Counted from the first letter of the stretch, positions 42,307 to 52,045 are shown. The stretch: 64,000 nt of DNA from Fen-1359 sp963710355 (GCA_963710355.1 CAVPZU010000003.1:372001-436000); one strand, 5' to 3'. Program-made: numbers and translations. Notes: generated by a model from the sequence alone, not told the origin.

Positions 42307-45024
42307 CTATTTGTTAGCCACCGCCGCCTGTGCCGCTGCAAGTCTTGCGATTGGCACCCTGAAAGGCGAGCAGGACACATAATCCATTCCAACGCGATGA
42401 CAGAAATCAATACTATCCGGGTCGCCGCCGTGCTCGCCGCAGATGCCCACTTCGAGGTCTTTGCGGGTCTTTCTGCCCTTACCGATGCCGATTTTTATCA
42501 ATTCGCCGACGCCCGACTGGTCGATGCTCTGGAACGGGTCTTTCGGCAGGATATTCTTTTTCAGGTAGTCCGGCAGAAAACCGCCGATGTCATCGCGCGA
42601 AAATCCAAAGCCCATCTGCGTGAGGTCGTTTGTGCCGAACGAGAAGAACTGCGCGACAGTTGCGATTTTGTCTGCGACAATAGCCGCCCGCGGAATCTCA
42701 ATCATTGTGCCGAGCAGATGTTTGATTTTCTTTATGTTGTATTCTGCCAGCACCTCTTTATAGACCTGCCCGATTATTACAAACTGGTCGTCAATCTCTT
42801 TCACATCGCAGACGACCGGAATCATAATTTCGGGATACGGTTTTTTGCCTTCTGCAAGCAGTTCTGCTGCTGCCTCAAAGACCGCCCGTACCTGCATCTC
42901 GGTAATTTCCGGATAAGTAATGCCGAGCCTAACGCCGCGATGCCCCATCATCGGGTTGGATTCATGCAGATTGTCGGCCCTTTGTGCAAGCTCATCCATA
43001 GAGATATTCAAATCGCCTGCCAACTGTTCGAGTTTTGTCCTGTCTCTCGGAACGAATTCGTGCAGAGGCGGGTCTAAAAGCCTGATGACAACCGGCAGGC
43101 CGTCCATCGCCTCGATAGTCCCTTTTATATCCCTTTTAACATACGGGTATAGTTCGGCGAGGGCTTTTTTGCGTTCTTCGAGCGTCTTTGAAACAATCAT
43201 CTTGCGAAGAAGGAACAGCGGCTCATCGCTGCCCTTGCCGTAAAACATATGCTCTGTTCTGAACAGGCCGATACCTTCGGCTCCGAACTGCCTTGCCCGC
43301 TTGGCATCATCGGGCGTGTCGGCATTGGTGCGGATTCCGAGTTTGCGAACCGAATCGCAAATCTTCAAAAATTCATTGAGCAACTGGTTCTCTTCGCCGA
43401 CATCCATCATCGGAAGTTTTCCCTCATAGACATTTCCCTTTGTGCCGTTGAGTGTAATCCAGTCGCCTTCCTTGAATTGTTTTTCGTCAATGCTCACATG
43501 TTTGCTTTTGTGGTCAACGTGCAGAGAACCGCAGCCGACGATGCAGCATTTACCCCAGCCTCGAGCGACGAGGGCTGCGTGGCTGGTCATCCCGCCGCGG
43601 GCCGTCAGGATTGCCTCCGCCGCTCGCATACCTTCGACGTCCTCAGGGTTGGTTTCTTCGCGAACGAGGATTACCGATTTACCCTGCTTTTTCCATTCGA
43701 CTGCATCGGAAGCGGAAAAGACAATCTGGCCTGTAGCACCGCCCGGACCTGCGGGCAATCCCTTTGCGATGGGTTTGACGGTCTTTTCAACTTTCGGGTC
43801 AATGATTGGATGAAGCAGTTCGTCAAGCTGGCCGGGCGTGACTCGCATAACCAACTCTTCTTTTTTTATCAGCTTTTCTTTATACATATCCACTGCCATT
43901 CGCACAGCGGCAGGCCCGTTGCGTTTGCCGACGCGGCACTGAAGCATATAAAACGTCCCATCCTCAATCGTAAATTCGATGTCCAGCATATCGCGGTAGT
44001 GCTTTTCGAGTTTATTCTGCGTGGCGTCGAGCTGCCTGTAGAGTTTCGGCATAAGTTTTTCGAGCGAGGTGAGGTCTTTATTATGCTCCGATTTTGAATA
44101 TTCATTTACCGGAGCAGGGGTTCTTATGCCAGCGACGACGTCCTCACCCTGCGCGTTGACGAGGTATTCGCCGTAGAACTGGTTTTCGCCGTTGCCGGGG
44201 TTGCGGGTGAATGCTACGCCTGTCGCCGAGTTGCTGCCCATATTGCCGAACACCATAGCCTGAACATTTACAGCAGTCCCCCAGTCATCTGGAATGCCTT
44301 CGATTTTTCTGTAGCTGACGGCTCGTTTGCCGTTCCAGGATGCAAAGACGGCGTCAATGCCGCCCCAGAGCTGCTCATTCGGATTATCCGGAAATTCCCT
44401 GCCTAAAACTTCTTTTATTTTGGCCTTGAATGCGCTGCAGATGTTTTTCAAATCCTCAGCCGACAGGTCGGTATCGAGTTTGCAGCCCTTTTGCTTTTTT
44501 ACGCTGTCCATAATTTTTTCGAGCAGTTTGCGGATGCCTTCATCTTCTTTCGGCTCAACGCCTGCAGCCTTTTCCATAACGACATCTGAATACATCATAA
44601 TAAGCCGGCGATATGCGTCATAAACGAACCGCTCGCTGCCGCTTTTCTTTATTAGGCCGGGAATTGTTTTTTCGGTAAGCCCGACATTGAGAACCGTTTC
44701 CATCATACCGGGCATCGACTTTCTTGCGCCGGAGCGGACGGAGATTAACAGCGGGTCATTGGGGTCGCCGAATGATTTACCCATAATTTTCTCGACTCTT
44801 TCCATATCCTTCTGCACATCTTCCTTGAGGCCTTTAGGATAGGTCTTTCTATTTTTGTAAAAGTGCGTGCAGACTTCGGTTGTGATAGTAAAGCCGGGCG
44901 GGACGGGGACGCCTAATTTTGCCATTTCAGCGAGATTTGCGCCTTTGCCGCCGAGCAGCTCTTTCATTTTCGCATTGCCGTCAGCCTTGCCGTTTCCGAA
45001 GAAGTACACCATTCTCTTTGCCAT
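42307..45024 (-). CDS. ppdK: pyruvate, phosphate dikinase
   Basis: Reversible conversion of pyruvate, ATP and phosphate to PEP, AMP and PPi. 905 residues in the usual order: N-terminal ATP-grasp domain (KMKELLGGKGANLAEMAKLG, SVRSGARKSMPGMMETVLNV), the phosphohistidine domain with GGMTSHAALVARGWGKCCIV, and the C-terminal PEP/pyruvate barrel ending LEVGICGEHGGDP with the catalytic Cys. The frame is intact over its whole length. AAAAGGAGAAAA precedes the ATG. The gene stands alone; in anaerobes this enzyme often runs in the glycolytic direction with PPi-linked metabolism. Confidence 0.97.
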   Translation of the reverse strand: MAKRMVYFFGNGKADGNAKMKELLGGKGANLAEMAKLGVPVPPGFTITTEVCTHFYKNRKTYPKGLKEDVQKDMERVEKIMGKSFGDPNDPLLISVRSGARKSMPGMMETVLNVGLTEKTIPGLIKKSGSERFVYDAYRRLIMMYSDVVMEKAAGVEPKEDEGIRKLLEKIMDSVKKQKGCKLDTDLSAEDLKNICSAFKAKIKEVLGREFPDNPNEQLWGGIDAVFASWNGKRAVSYRKIEGIPDDWGTAVNVQAMVFGNMGSNSATGVAFTRNPGNGENQFYGEYLVNAQGEDVVAGIRTPAPVNEYSKSEHNKDLTSLEKLMPKLYRQLDATQNKLEKHYRDMLDIEFTIEDGTFYMLQCRVGKRNGPAAVRMAVDMYKEKLIKKEELVMRVTPGQLDELLHPIIDPKVEKTVKPIAKGLPAGPGGATGQIVFSASDAVEWKKQGKSVILVREETNPEDVEGMRAAEAILTARGGMTSHAALVARGWGKCCIVGCGSLHVDHKSKHVSIDEKQFKEGDWITLNGTKGNVYEGKLPMMDVGEENQLLNEFLKICDSVRKLGIRTNADTPDDAKRARQFGAEGIGLFRTEHMFYGKGSDEPLFLLRKMIVSKTLEERKKALAELYPYVKRDIKGTIEAMDGLPVVIRLLDPPLHEFVPRDRTKLEQLAGDLNISMDELAQRADNLHESNPMMGHRGVRLGITYPEITEMQVRAVFEAAAELLAEGKKPYPEIMIPVVCDVKEIDDQFVIIGQVYKEVLAEYNIKKIKHLLGTMIEIPRAAIVADKIATVAQFFSFGTNDLTQMGFGFSRDDIGGFLPDYLKKNILPKDPFQSIDQSGVGELIKIGIGKGRKTRKDLEVGICGEHGGDPDSIDFCHRVGMDYVSCSPFRVPIARLAAAQAAVANK

Positions 45025-45046
45025 TGCTGTTTTCTCCTTTTCAAAG

Positions 45047-45200
45047 CACTTAACAGAACGATTTTAAACCGCGGATTTCACGGATTCCGCCGATTTTTTT
45101 ACAAATGTTTTTTGATCCGTGTAATCAGCGTAATGGCTCGACTTTTGCTCGCCATAGTGAGCCTGTCGAACTATCCGTGGTTTCATCTTGTTAGAGTCTT
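45047..45200 (-). repeat. dispersed repeat with inverted ends, inverted copy
   Basis: Reverse complement of the 52046-52203 element at high identity, including ATTTCACGGATT, GTGTAATCAGCGTAATGGCT, the CTCGAC...GTCGAA palindrome (45137-45170) and GGTTTCATCTTGTTAGAGTC. It sits directly upstream of ppdK. The rest of the 45025-45651 gap holds GGGATAGGGG-like and GGATTT-type microrepeats (45289-45503) and the promoter below. Confidence 0.85.
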
Positions 45201-45578
45201 CAAGATTACCTGCCTGATTAAAAGCCTTAAAAATAAAGAGGGTAAGTATATAGATAGCCTGCCCTGCTGTCAAGGGCGTGGTGTTAGGGAATAGGGGTTA
45301 GAGGATAGGGGATAGAAAAATTAAGAATGTAGAACATAGAAAGCGGAGAGCGCAGAGCGTACCAGACGCCGGACTACGGACGACTAGAGACGACAAAAAT
45401 AACCACGGATTTCCCGGATTTTTTTATAATCAGCGTAATCGGCGTAATCAGTGGTTTCTTAATATTTAACCGCGGATTTCACGGATTCTCGCGGATTTTT
45501 GAGGAAATCTGGCGGAAAAGAAAAGGAAAAACGGCCAAAATGACACTGATACGAATTTCTTAAAAATTTGCAAAACAA

Positions 45579-45606
45579 TTGACCTTTTCTCTAAAGTAAT
45601 TATATT
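45579..45606 (+). promoter_or_regulatory. promoter of the HD/Panacea-like pair
   Basis: TTGACC (45579-45584), 16-base spacer, TATATT (45601-45606), 46 bases before the ATG of the HD gene. Confidence 0.6.
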
Positions 45607-45651
45607 AACATTGCAATTACAAGGCGTGAGATATATGGAATAAAGCGAGCA

Positions 45652-46970
45652 ATGACAAAACATATACACGAAATCAGAGATCCGATTCATGTGTTTATAC
45701 ACTTAACTACAGATGAGCGCAAAGTACTCGATTCCCGCCCGTTTCAGAGGCTTAGACAAATTCACCAATTAGCTATGACATATTTGGTTTATCCTGGAGC
45801 AACACATCGTCGATTTGAGCATTCTTTAGGAGTTATGGAACTTGCCGATAGGGTCTACAATGTAGTAACCAATCCAAACAATATTGAGCATGAATCAGTT
45901 AGAAGAATTCTTCCTCAATATGAATCTATCGAACACAAGTATTGGAGTCGTGTTCTTAAAATAGCGGCCTTATGTCATGATTGGGCCATCTGCCGTTTTC
46001 GCATGTAGCAGAAGAATTATTACCCGAGGGTTGGAACCACGAGCGCATAACAGCAGAAATTATTCGTAGTGATGAGATGCAGCAAATATGTAAACAGATG
46101 ACTGTAACTCCAAAGACTGACGATATTATCAAAATCGCCATTGGACCAAAAAAGGCTAGAGACCTAAAATTCAATGATTGGGAAACTATACTTTCGGAAA
46201 TAATAGTCGGCGACACATTTGGTGTTGATCGGATGGATTATTTGTTGCGTGATTCGCTGCACATAGGTGTCGCTTATGGTAAATTTGATCACTATCGCCT
46301 AATTGATACTTTGCGTATTCTTCCAAAGGGTGGCAGCGACGAAGGTTCAACTGAACCAACTTTAGGATTAAACGTAGGTGGGCTTCAATCAGCTGAGGCT
46401 TTATTATGGGCTAGATATTTTATGTATAGTCAGGTATACTTTCACCCGATTCGCAGAATATATGATATTCATTTAAGAGATTTTCTGAAGAACTGGCCTG
46501 AACTCAAAGATGGAAAGTTCTCTACAAACATTGAGGACCACTTGAAAGTTACAGATAATGAGGTGATTGTCGAGATGCGCAAAGCTGCCTTAGATACAGA
46601 GCATCCTGATCATGTTCATGCAAAGCGTATTATTGAACACCAGCATTTTCAAGTACTATATAGACGTAATCCGAATGATCAACAGATAAATTCAGATGTT
46701 GTAAGATCTGTTTATAGAGATGCTTGCCAAAAATATGGAGATGATTCAGTTAGGCTCGATGAATACACACAAAAAGGCGGAAGTCAAGTTTTTCCTGTGC
46801 TGGACCATGGAAATATATTGCAATCAATAGAGCTATCTGATACATTGAAAAACGTGCCTGTTTTTGCTACTGGTTTTGTGTTTATCGATCGGGAACACTT
46901 TGATAGTGCTAAAGAATGGCTGGAAAAGGAACATGAAAATATAATTAAACCAGAAGGAGAAACCGATTGA
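45652..46970 (+). CDS. HD-superfamily phosphohydrolase, SAMHD1/COG1078-like (frameshifted)
   Basis: Metal-dependent phosphohydrolase related to dNTP triphosphohydrolases. IHEIRDPIHVFIHL at the start, RRFEHSLGVMELA with the first His (H57), and LKIAALCHD for the HD pair. After CHD the frame goes astray (WAICRFRM, stop 46008), while the next frame reads GHLPFSHVAEELLP, the expected sequel; one T is missing in GATTGGGCC near 45979-45983. Downstream IIVGDTFGVDRMDYLLRDS and HIGVAYGKFD match the family. Reconstructed ~439 residues. DNA is AT-richer than flanking genes. The next gene overlaps its stop (TGATG), forming a two-gene unit. Possible role: nucleotide depletion in defence; not shown. Confidence 0.8.
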
Positions 46971-47534
46971 TGAAAAGATTGAAACGATCTGCAATAATAT
47001 TATCTTTGATCGAATCTCTTTTGGAAAAGGGTAATTGGTGTGGCGAGACACATATCCAAAAAACGACATATTTCCTTCAGGAATTACTTAGAGTACCACT
47101 GGGTTTTGAGTTCATCCTATACAAACATGGGCCTTTTTCATTTGATCTGAGTGATGATCTTATGGCTATGAGAGCAAATATGATGGTTGAACTACAATCA
47201 CGCCCCCCCTATGGCCCAAGTATTGTACCAGGACCAACTAGTCAACAACTCAAGAACCTTTTTCCAAAAACGTTGAAAAAATACAATAGAGAGATAAAAT
47301 TCGTTGCTAAAGAAATGGCAAGATTCAATGTTGCCGAATCTTGAGCGTATAGCTACTGCTTTATATGTAACCCTCGAAGCCCAAAAAACTGAACGTGATG
47401 AAATATCACAAGTTGACTTATATATCACCAAGATTAAACCACATATTTCAGTCGAACAAGCTCGTATTGCACTAGAACAAGAGGCTGGAATTAGAAATAA
47501 AGCAAAAATTTTAGTACAATCAAGAGAAAAATAG
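46970..47534 (+). CDS. Panacea/SocA-like (DUF4065-type) protein, frameshifted
   Basis: The first ~125 residues (RSAIILSLIESLLEKGNWC, HIQKTTYFLQELLRVPLGFE, LYKHGPFSFDLSDDLM) resemble the Panacea domain of SocA-type antitoxins: a helical fold with the K/T-x-x-Y-F...Y-x-x-GP-F/Y pattern. The frame ends in a wrong tail at 47344; one base over it continues NLERIATALYVTLEAQKTER to 47534. I infer one extra base at about 47333-47337, giving ~187 residues. ATG 46970 overlaps the HD gene stop and has GAAGGAG upstream. The assignment is by pattern only. The pairing with an HD phosphohydrolase suggests a toxin-antitoxin or defence module. Confidence 0.55.
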
Positions 47535-47631
47535 GGGCCGTTCCGTTTTTGAACCAGCCGGGGATTTTTAGTTATTAGTTCTAAGTTTTGAGTTTTTAGT
47601 TGAGGAATTGTGCGCAAACGGCGAGGCAAGA

Positions 47632-47731
47632 CCCCCGACCACGGGTGTCGGGGCTAAACGATGAAAAGCAACCCCCCGATAAATCCGCCTAAATATAACA
47701 ACGGCCCCCGACCACAGGTGTCGGGGCTAAA
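47632..47731. repeat. two copies of a CCCCGAC...GTCGGGG hairpin
   Basis: CCCCGACCACGGGTGTCGGGG (in two parts, 47633-47653) and the same with CACAGG (47706-47726), both followed by CTAAAC. The second lies 2 bases from the stop of the minus-strand thymidylate-synthase-like gene and could end its transcript. Between 47564 and 47606 are TTAGTTCTAAGTTTTGAG microrepeats. Confidence 0.65.
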
Positions 47732-47732
47732 C

Positions 47733-48620
47733 TTATTTTTTTGGTTTGGCAAAGCAGTCGGGGTCTTTTTCGAGTTTGGCTCTGGCCTCGGCGGTCATCA
47801 TCTTAAAGGCGGGATGCGTTGAAGGCCAGCAACGCTGTGTAAACGGAGTTTTCCGCATCTTTTCTATTTCGGCGGCGGCGCTGGAAAAATAGCTGCCGTA
47901 AATATGCAGCGAATCGCTTATATCGACGTATCTGCCGACCGAAACGGGTCTGTTGATTTTTTTTGAGATTTTCTCGGCGATAATTCTCTGCAGTTCGGTA
48001 AGGGCATAGACATTCATAAACCAGGCCTTGTAAAGGTCGCGGCTGCGCCAGTGCGTGTTCATATTAAGGCGGCTTGTGCCGTCGCCGGCATCGACAAGTC
48101 TGCACCAGATTCGCTGAAGGCAGGGCGGGTCGTCGGTCTGGGGGTCTGCGGTCGGCATCCAGGTAATGGCCTGCGCCCGGCGGGTATGGTGGACATTCGA
48201 GAGGCTGTCGATTATATACTGAATCTGGTCAACCTTCCTGAATGGTTTCGGCGATTTTGGATTGCGTATATCCTCAACCGGGCAGTATGCAAAAAGCCTT
48301 TCGTGGTAAGTGTAAGTCCATTTGCCGGCGGCGGGGTCAATCCAGTGGTCGTGGATGCCGCTGACGACTTCCTGCCGATAGGCCTCCAGCTCTTCCGGGC
48401 CGCCGGGAAAATTTTTGTGGATTCTCGGCTCGGCAAACGGGTCTGTGATTGCAACCATAACTGTTGCGTCCCTGCTGGGGGGGTCGGTGGATTTGTCATA
48501 CTGGGTTTTGATTTGCAGTCCCGTATCCCAGACCGCAAGGACAGCCTTTTCCCACGCCTCCGGCAGACAGGATGCCTCAATACTAATTGTCGGTATGTTC
48601 CCTGCTATCGCTGCTGACAT
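47733..48620 (-). CDS. thymidylate synthase-like protein
   Basis: A 295-residue member of the thymidylate synthase/dCMP hydroxymethylase fold. RRAQAITWMPTADPQTDD, then PPCLQRIW with the nucleophile Cys167 and LNMNTHWRSRDLYKAWFMN (Arg-Ser-x-Asp phosphate/nucleotide-binding and Asn) are in the expected order and spacing. The N- and C-terminal parts diverge from E. coli ThyA, so it may be a distant ThyA or an enzyme for another pyrimidine 5-position modification. AGGAGG lies 9 bases before the ATG. The gene stands alone, upstream neighbour a small membrane-anchored protein. Confidence 0.75.
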   Translation of the reverse strand: MSAAIAGNIPTISIEASCLPEAWEKAVLAVWDTGLQIKTQYDKSTDPPSRDATVMVAITDPFAEPRIHKNFPGGPEELEAYRQEVVSGIHDHWIDPAAGKWTYTYHERLFAYCPVEDIRNPKSPKPFRKVDQIQYIIDSLSNVHHTRRAQAITWMPTADPQTDDPPCLQRIWCRLVDAGDGTSRLNMNTHWRSRDLYKAWFMNVYALTELQRIIAEKISKKINRPVSVGRYVDISDSLHIYGSYFSSAAAEIEKMRKTPFTQRCWPSTHPAFKMMTAEARAKLEKDPDCFAKPKK

Positions 48621-48696
48621 TGGTCTTAACCTCCTTGTCTTGTTGTTGATATTTTTTATCTAATCTGATGATTTCTAAACGCATAGAAAATCGCGG

Positions 48697-49221
48697 TCAT
48701 TGTCTCGGCCATTTGGAAAGGTCGATTTCCTCAGGCGTAATTTTGTACCGGTCGCGGTATTCTTCTGGGATGTCTGCGAGCATCCTTCGGGCCTTGAAAT
48801 CGAACTCGCTGCCCGGGAAACGCTGAATAATCTGGCGGCAGTAATCGACCATTTGGCCGTAAGTAAGCATGGGCAGTCTGCCCATTTTTCTGCTGGCCAG
48901 CGCCATCTCAAAAAGCTGTTCCGCTGCGACCTGGTCTTCTTCCGAAAGCTCCTTAAATTTTAATTTGACTTCGACAGCAGGTAGTTCGACCTTGCTCACT
49001 ACGGGCTGTTCGACTCCGCTCACGACAGGCGGCTTTGAGGCGGCGACATCCTTTATGTTTGGCTCAGCCCTTAATCGCTTGTCATCTTCCTTGATGACGT
49101 CGTAATATGTTTTTTCAGGCTGCTGCGGCGATTTTTGGCCTGAAGGCAGGAATTTGCCAACCAAAACAATCAGGACCACCACAACCGCTATCACAATTGC
49201 GATTTTGAACCAGATATTCAT
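48697..49221 (-). CDS. hypothetical membrane-anchored protein
   Basis: A 174-residue protein: N-terminal helix MNIWFKIAIVIAVVVVLIVL anchors it, followed by a Pro/Val/Glu linker (about residues 25-85) and a helical C-terminal part (LSEEDQVAAEQLFEMALA, QMVDYCRQIIQRFPGSEFDF, KARRMLADIPEEYR) that resembles one or two TPR-like hairpins as in YfgC/BamD-type proteins. I start at ATG 49221 rather than five codons upstream. No specific family recognised. It may share a transcript with the thymidylate-synthase-like gene 76 bases downstream. Confidence 0.65.
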   Translation of the reverse strand: MNIWFKIAIVIAVVVVLIVLVGKFLPSGQKSPQQPEKTYYDVIKEDDKRLRAEPNIKDVAASKPPVVSGVEQPVVSKVELPAVEVKLKFKELSEEDQVAAEQLFEMALASRKMGRLPMLTYGQMVDYCRQIIQRFPGSEFDFKARRMLADIPEEYRDRYKITPEEIDLSKWPRQ

Positions 49222-49364
49222 AAGTTTTTCCTGCAAAAAAGGTTAAAACATCTTTGCAATTTGTAAAATTGATTTTCAACGGCTTTTAGCGTATAATCAT
49301 AACCACTGATTTTAGAACTTGTTTGCAAATTTGGCAATAGCAAGTTAAGCAAAAAGGTCAAGAG

Positions 49365-50015
49365 ATGTTCACGGGTTTGATTGAAGGGCTTTGTGTTGTA
49401 AGGTCTGCGAGTCGGACAGGCAACGCTGCGATGAGTCTGTCAGTCGACTTAGGAAAAATTGCCGACACGCCGCAGGCGTGCAAGGTTGGCGACAGTATCG
49501 CCGTCAACGGCGCGTGCCTTACGATTGCCAAAATTGCTGGTACAACAGCCGTTTTTGATGTGAGCGGCGAGACGATTGCGAAATCGACCATAGGCAGTTT
49601 AAGGTCAGGTTCGCAGGTTAATATCGAGCGGGCTCTAGCTGCTGATGGCCGATTCGGTGGGCATTTCGTCCTCGGTCACGTCGATGGCACCGCGGTAATA
49701 AAAAAAATTGAGAAAAAGGGAGAGTTTGTTGATATTACCTTTGCCACTGAAAAATCGCTGCTCGACAATACGGTCGCCAAAGGCTCGGTTGCTGTCGATG
49801 GAATATCACTTACCATAGCAGAACTTAATAAGACAAGTTTTACCGTTGCTTTGATACCCGAAACGCTCAGCAGGACAACTCTGGGAAAAGCCAAATCCGG
49901 CGACAAGGTCAACATCGAAACTGATTTAATCGTAAAGACGATAAAGAAACACCTTGAGCAATTTGCACCGAAGCAAGACCTTACAATCGAAAAATTACAG
50001 AACCTCGGCTTTTAA
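49365..50015 (+). CDS. ribE: riboflavin synthase, alpha subunit
   Basis: Dismutates two 6,7-dimethyl-8-ribityllumazines to riboflavin. Two tandem lumazine-binding repeats are visible: MFTGLIEGL...GDSIAVNGACLTI with FGGHFVLGHVDGTA, and the second with GSVAVDGISLTIAEL. 216 residues, normal. AAGAG just precedes the ATG. No other rib gene is nearby; pdxA follows after 22 bases. Confidence 0.96.
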   Translation: MFTGLIEGLCVVRSASRTGNAAMSLSVDLGKIADTPQACKVGDSIAVNGACLTIAKIAGTTAVFDVSGETIAKSTIGSLRSGSQVNIERALAADGRFGGHFVLGHVDGTAVIKKIEKKGEFVDITFATEKSLLDNTVAKGSVAVDGISLTIAELNKTSFTVALIPETLSRTTLGKAKSGDKVNIETDLIVKTIKKHLEQFAPKQDLTIEKLQNLGF

Positions 50016-50037
50016 AAAGGCGATATAACAATTACCA

Positions 50038-51117
50038 ATGAATGGGATACCGTATAACAATTCGATAGAGAATCAGCCGGTGGTGGGGATAACGATGGGC
50101 GACCCGGTGGGGATAGGGGCGGAAATCATCGTCAAGGCGCTGGCGGAGCCGGAAATACGCAAGATGGCCCGATTCATCATATTCGGAATGAATGAGCAGC
50201 TTGTATATGCAGCCGACCGGGCGGAGATTGAGCCGTTCTGGGGAAGATTGCAGCACGAGAAAATCAGCCGCGAATTTCCGTATAAGGTGGTTGTGGCCGA
50301 TTACGATGAATATTCTATACCATCGTGGTTAAAGGAGCCGAGCAAGGTGTCAGGCGAGGCGTCGGTGGCATTCTGTCTCGATTGCATCGAGGCGGCCAAG
50401 AGGAAAATCATAGACGCAGTCGTGACGGCGCCGATCAACAAGACGAGCTGGAAACTGGCGGGCGTTAAATGGCCGGGGCATACCGAGATGTTCGCCGAAA
50501 AAACAAAATCGAAGCGGAAGGTAATGATGTTCGCATCGGATAAACTGAAGGTTGCGCTTGCGACGATTCACGAGGCGCTTTTTGACGTGCGAAACAAGTT
50601 CACTATCGGCTGCGTCTTTGAGCCGATAGACTTAATGCACGACGCATTAAAGGAGTATTTCGATATAGAAAAACCCGAAATCGGCGTGGCGGCGTTGAAT
50701 CCTCACGCGGGAGAGTCCGGCAGGTTCGGCGACGAGGAAATCAGGATAATAAGCCCGGCGATTCAGCTTGCGAAGCAGCACGATATAAACTGTACGGGGC
50801 CGTATCCAGCGGACAGTCTTTTTCACAGGGCAGTCAATGGCGAATTTGACGGCGTTGTGGCGATGTATCACGACCAGGCGATGATACCGATAAAACTTGT
50901 CGCCTTCGACGATGCGGTCAATATCACAATCGGCATACCCATCATACGGACATCGCCTGCCCACGGGACGGCCTTCGACATCACGGGCAAGAATATCGCA
51001 AACCCCGCGAGTATGAAGGCGGCGATACTGATGGCGATAAAAATGGCAAAAGTAAAAAGACAGAAGACAGAAGTCAGAATTCAGAATACAGCGAACAGCA
51101 AAAGAATTAAGAATTAA
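50038..51117 (+). CDS. pdxA: 4-hydroxythreonine-4-phosphate dehydrogenase
   Basis: NAD-dependent step of DXP-dependent pyridoxal phosphate synthesis. VVGITMGDPVGIGAEIIVKA, TAPINKTSW, GHTEMFAE, NPHAGESGRFG with a metal-ligand His, GPYPADSLF, YHDQAMIPIKL and RTSPAHGTAFDI are all present. Length 359 includes a ~20-residue Lys/Arg/Gln tail (KRQKTEVRIQNTANSKR) encoded by degenerate CAGAAGTCAGAATTCAGAAT repeats, not part of the fold. ksgA follows after 21 bases. Confidence 0.96.
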   Translation: MNGIPYNNSIENQPVVGITMGDPVGIGAEIIVKALAEPEIRKMARFIIFGMNEQLVYAADRAEIEPFWGRLQHEKISREFPYKVVVADYDEYSIPSWLKEPSKVSGEASVAFCLDCIEAAKRKIIDAVVTAPINKTSWKLAGVKWPGHTEMFAEKTKSKRKVMMFASDKLKVALATIHEALFDVRNKFTIGCVFEPIDLMHDALKEYFDIEKPEIGVAALNPHAGESGRFGDEEIRIISPAIQLAKQHDINCTGPYPADSLFHRAVNGEFDGVVAMYHDQAMIPIKLVAFDDAVNITIGIPIIRTSPAHGTAFDITGKNIANPASMKAAILMAIKMAKVKRQKTEVRIQNTANSKRIKN

Positions 51118-51138
51118 GAATTATGAGTTCATTTTTTT

Positions 51139-52041
51139 ATGCAGACGAAAAGTCAGATAAGGCAACTGCTCGAAGGGGCATCCATACGACCGAACAAAAG
51201 GTTCGGGCAGAATTTTTTGATTGACCGCAACCTGATGAATCTGCTTTTGGCCTCCGCTGAAATCGGGAAAAATGATGTTGTTCTGGAGGTCGGCTGCGCA
51301 ACGGGGTCGCTCACAGAGGAGCTGGTGAAAGAAGCCGGTTTGGTTATAACTGTCGAAATCGACAAAAAACTTGCCGAGATTGCGGAAATGCAACTTTCCT
51401 GTTTTGACAATGTAGAGATAATCAGTGCAGATGTGTTATCAGACAAACACACAATCAACCCCGACGTTATCGAGATAATAAGAAAAGCGAGGCAGAAATT
51501 TGACGGCAGATTTCTTATGGTTTCAAACCTGCCTTATAGTGCAGCGACGCCGCTGATGCTCAATCTTGTTTGCGGTCCTGTTGCGGCAGATGCGATGTAT
51601 GTTACGGTTCAGAAGGAGGTGACCGAACGTATGACCGCAAAGGCAGGCAGCAGCGATTACGGAATTTTGAGCGTAATCCTTGCCTGTTTCGGCGACCTGA
51701 AAGTGATACGGAAAATGCCGGCAGCAGTGTTCTGGCCAATGCCCAAGGTAGAATCGGCTATGATAAGCTTTGTTCGGAGCAGTCAAAAGGCCGAGCAGGT
51801 CGAGAACGCCGAAACCCTCGCCTCGGTCGTAAGTTTTTTTATGCAGCATCGCAGGAAAATGGTCAAGGCCATAGTAAAATATGCCACCGGCAGCCTCGCC
51901 GAAATTGACGACTGGCAGGAGCTTTTTGAGAAGAGCGGCATAGAGCCGCAAAGCAGGCCGCAGACAATCCTGCCCGAAAATTTTCTGCACCTTGCAAATC
52001 TATGCCGGCAATTGGAAATGTTAAGACAAAAGCAGGAGTGA
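51139..52041 (+). CDS. ksgA: 16S rRNA (adenine1518-N6/adenine1519-N6)-dimethyltransferase
   Basis: Dimethylates two adenines in the 3' hairpin of 16S rRNA. IRPNKRFGQNFLIDRNLMN is the usual opening, VLEVGCATGSLTEEL the AdoMet-binding motif I, and SNLPYSAATPLM motif IV (NLPY). The C-terminal domain is helical with KPGSSDYG-like text replaced by KAGSSDYGILSV. 300 residues. Together with pdxA, a gene pair found in many bacteria. An inverted-end repeat begins 4 bases after the stop. Confidence 0.95.
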   Translation: MQTKSQIRQLLEGASIRPNKRFGQNFLIDRNLMNLLLASAEIGKNDVVLEVGCATGSLTEELVKEAGLVITVEIDKKLAEIAEMQLSCFDNVEIISADVLSDKHTINPDVIEIIRKARQKFDGRFLMVSNLPYSAATPLMLNLVCGPVAADAMYVTVQKEVTERMTAKAGSSDYGILSVILACFGDLKVIRKMPAAVFWPMPKVESAMISFVRSSQKAEQVENAETLASVVSFFMQHRRKMVKAIVKYATGSLAEIDDWQELFEKSGIEPQSRPQTILPENFLHLANLCRQLEMLRQKQE

Positions 52042-52045
52042 ATAA

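Noticed and set aside
45025..47735. Prophage or integrative element around the HD/Panacea pair
   Set aside because: No integrase, structural genes or attachment-site duplication; only composition and repeats suggest transfer.
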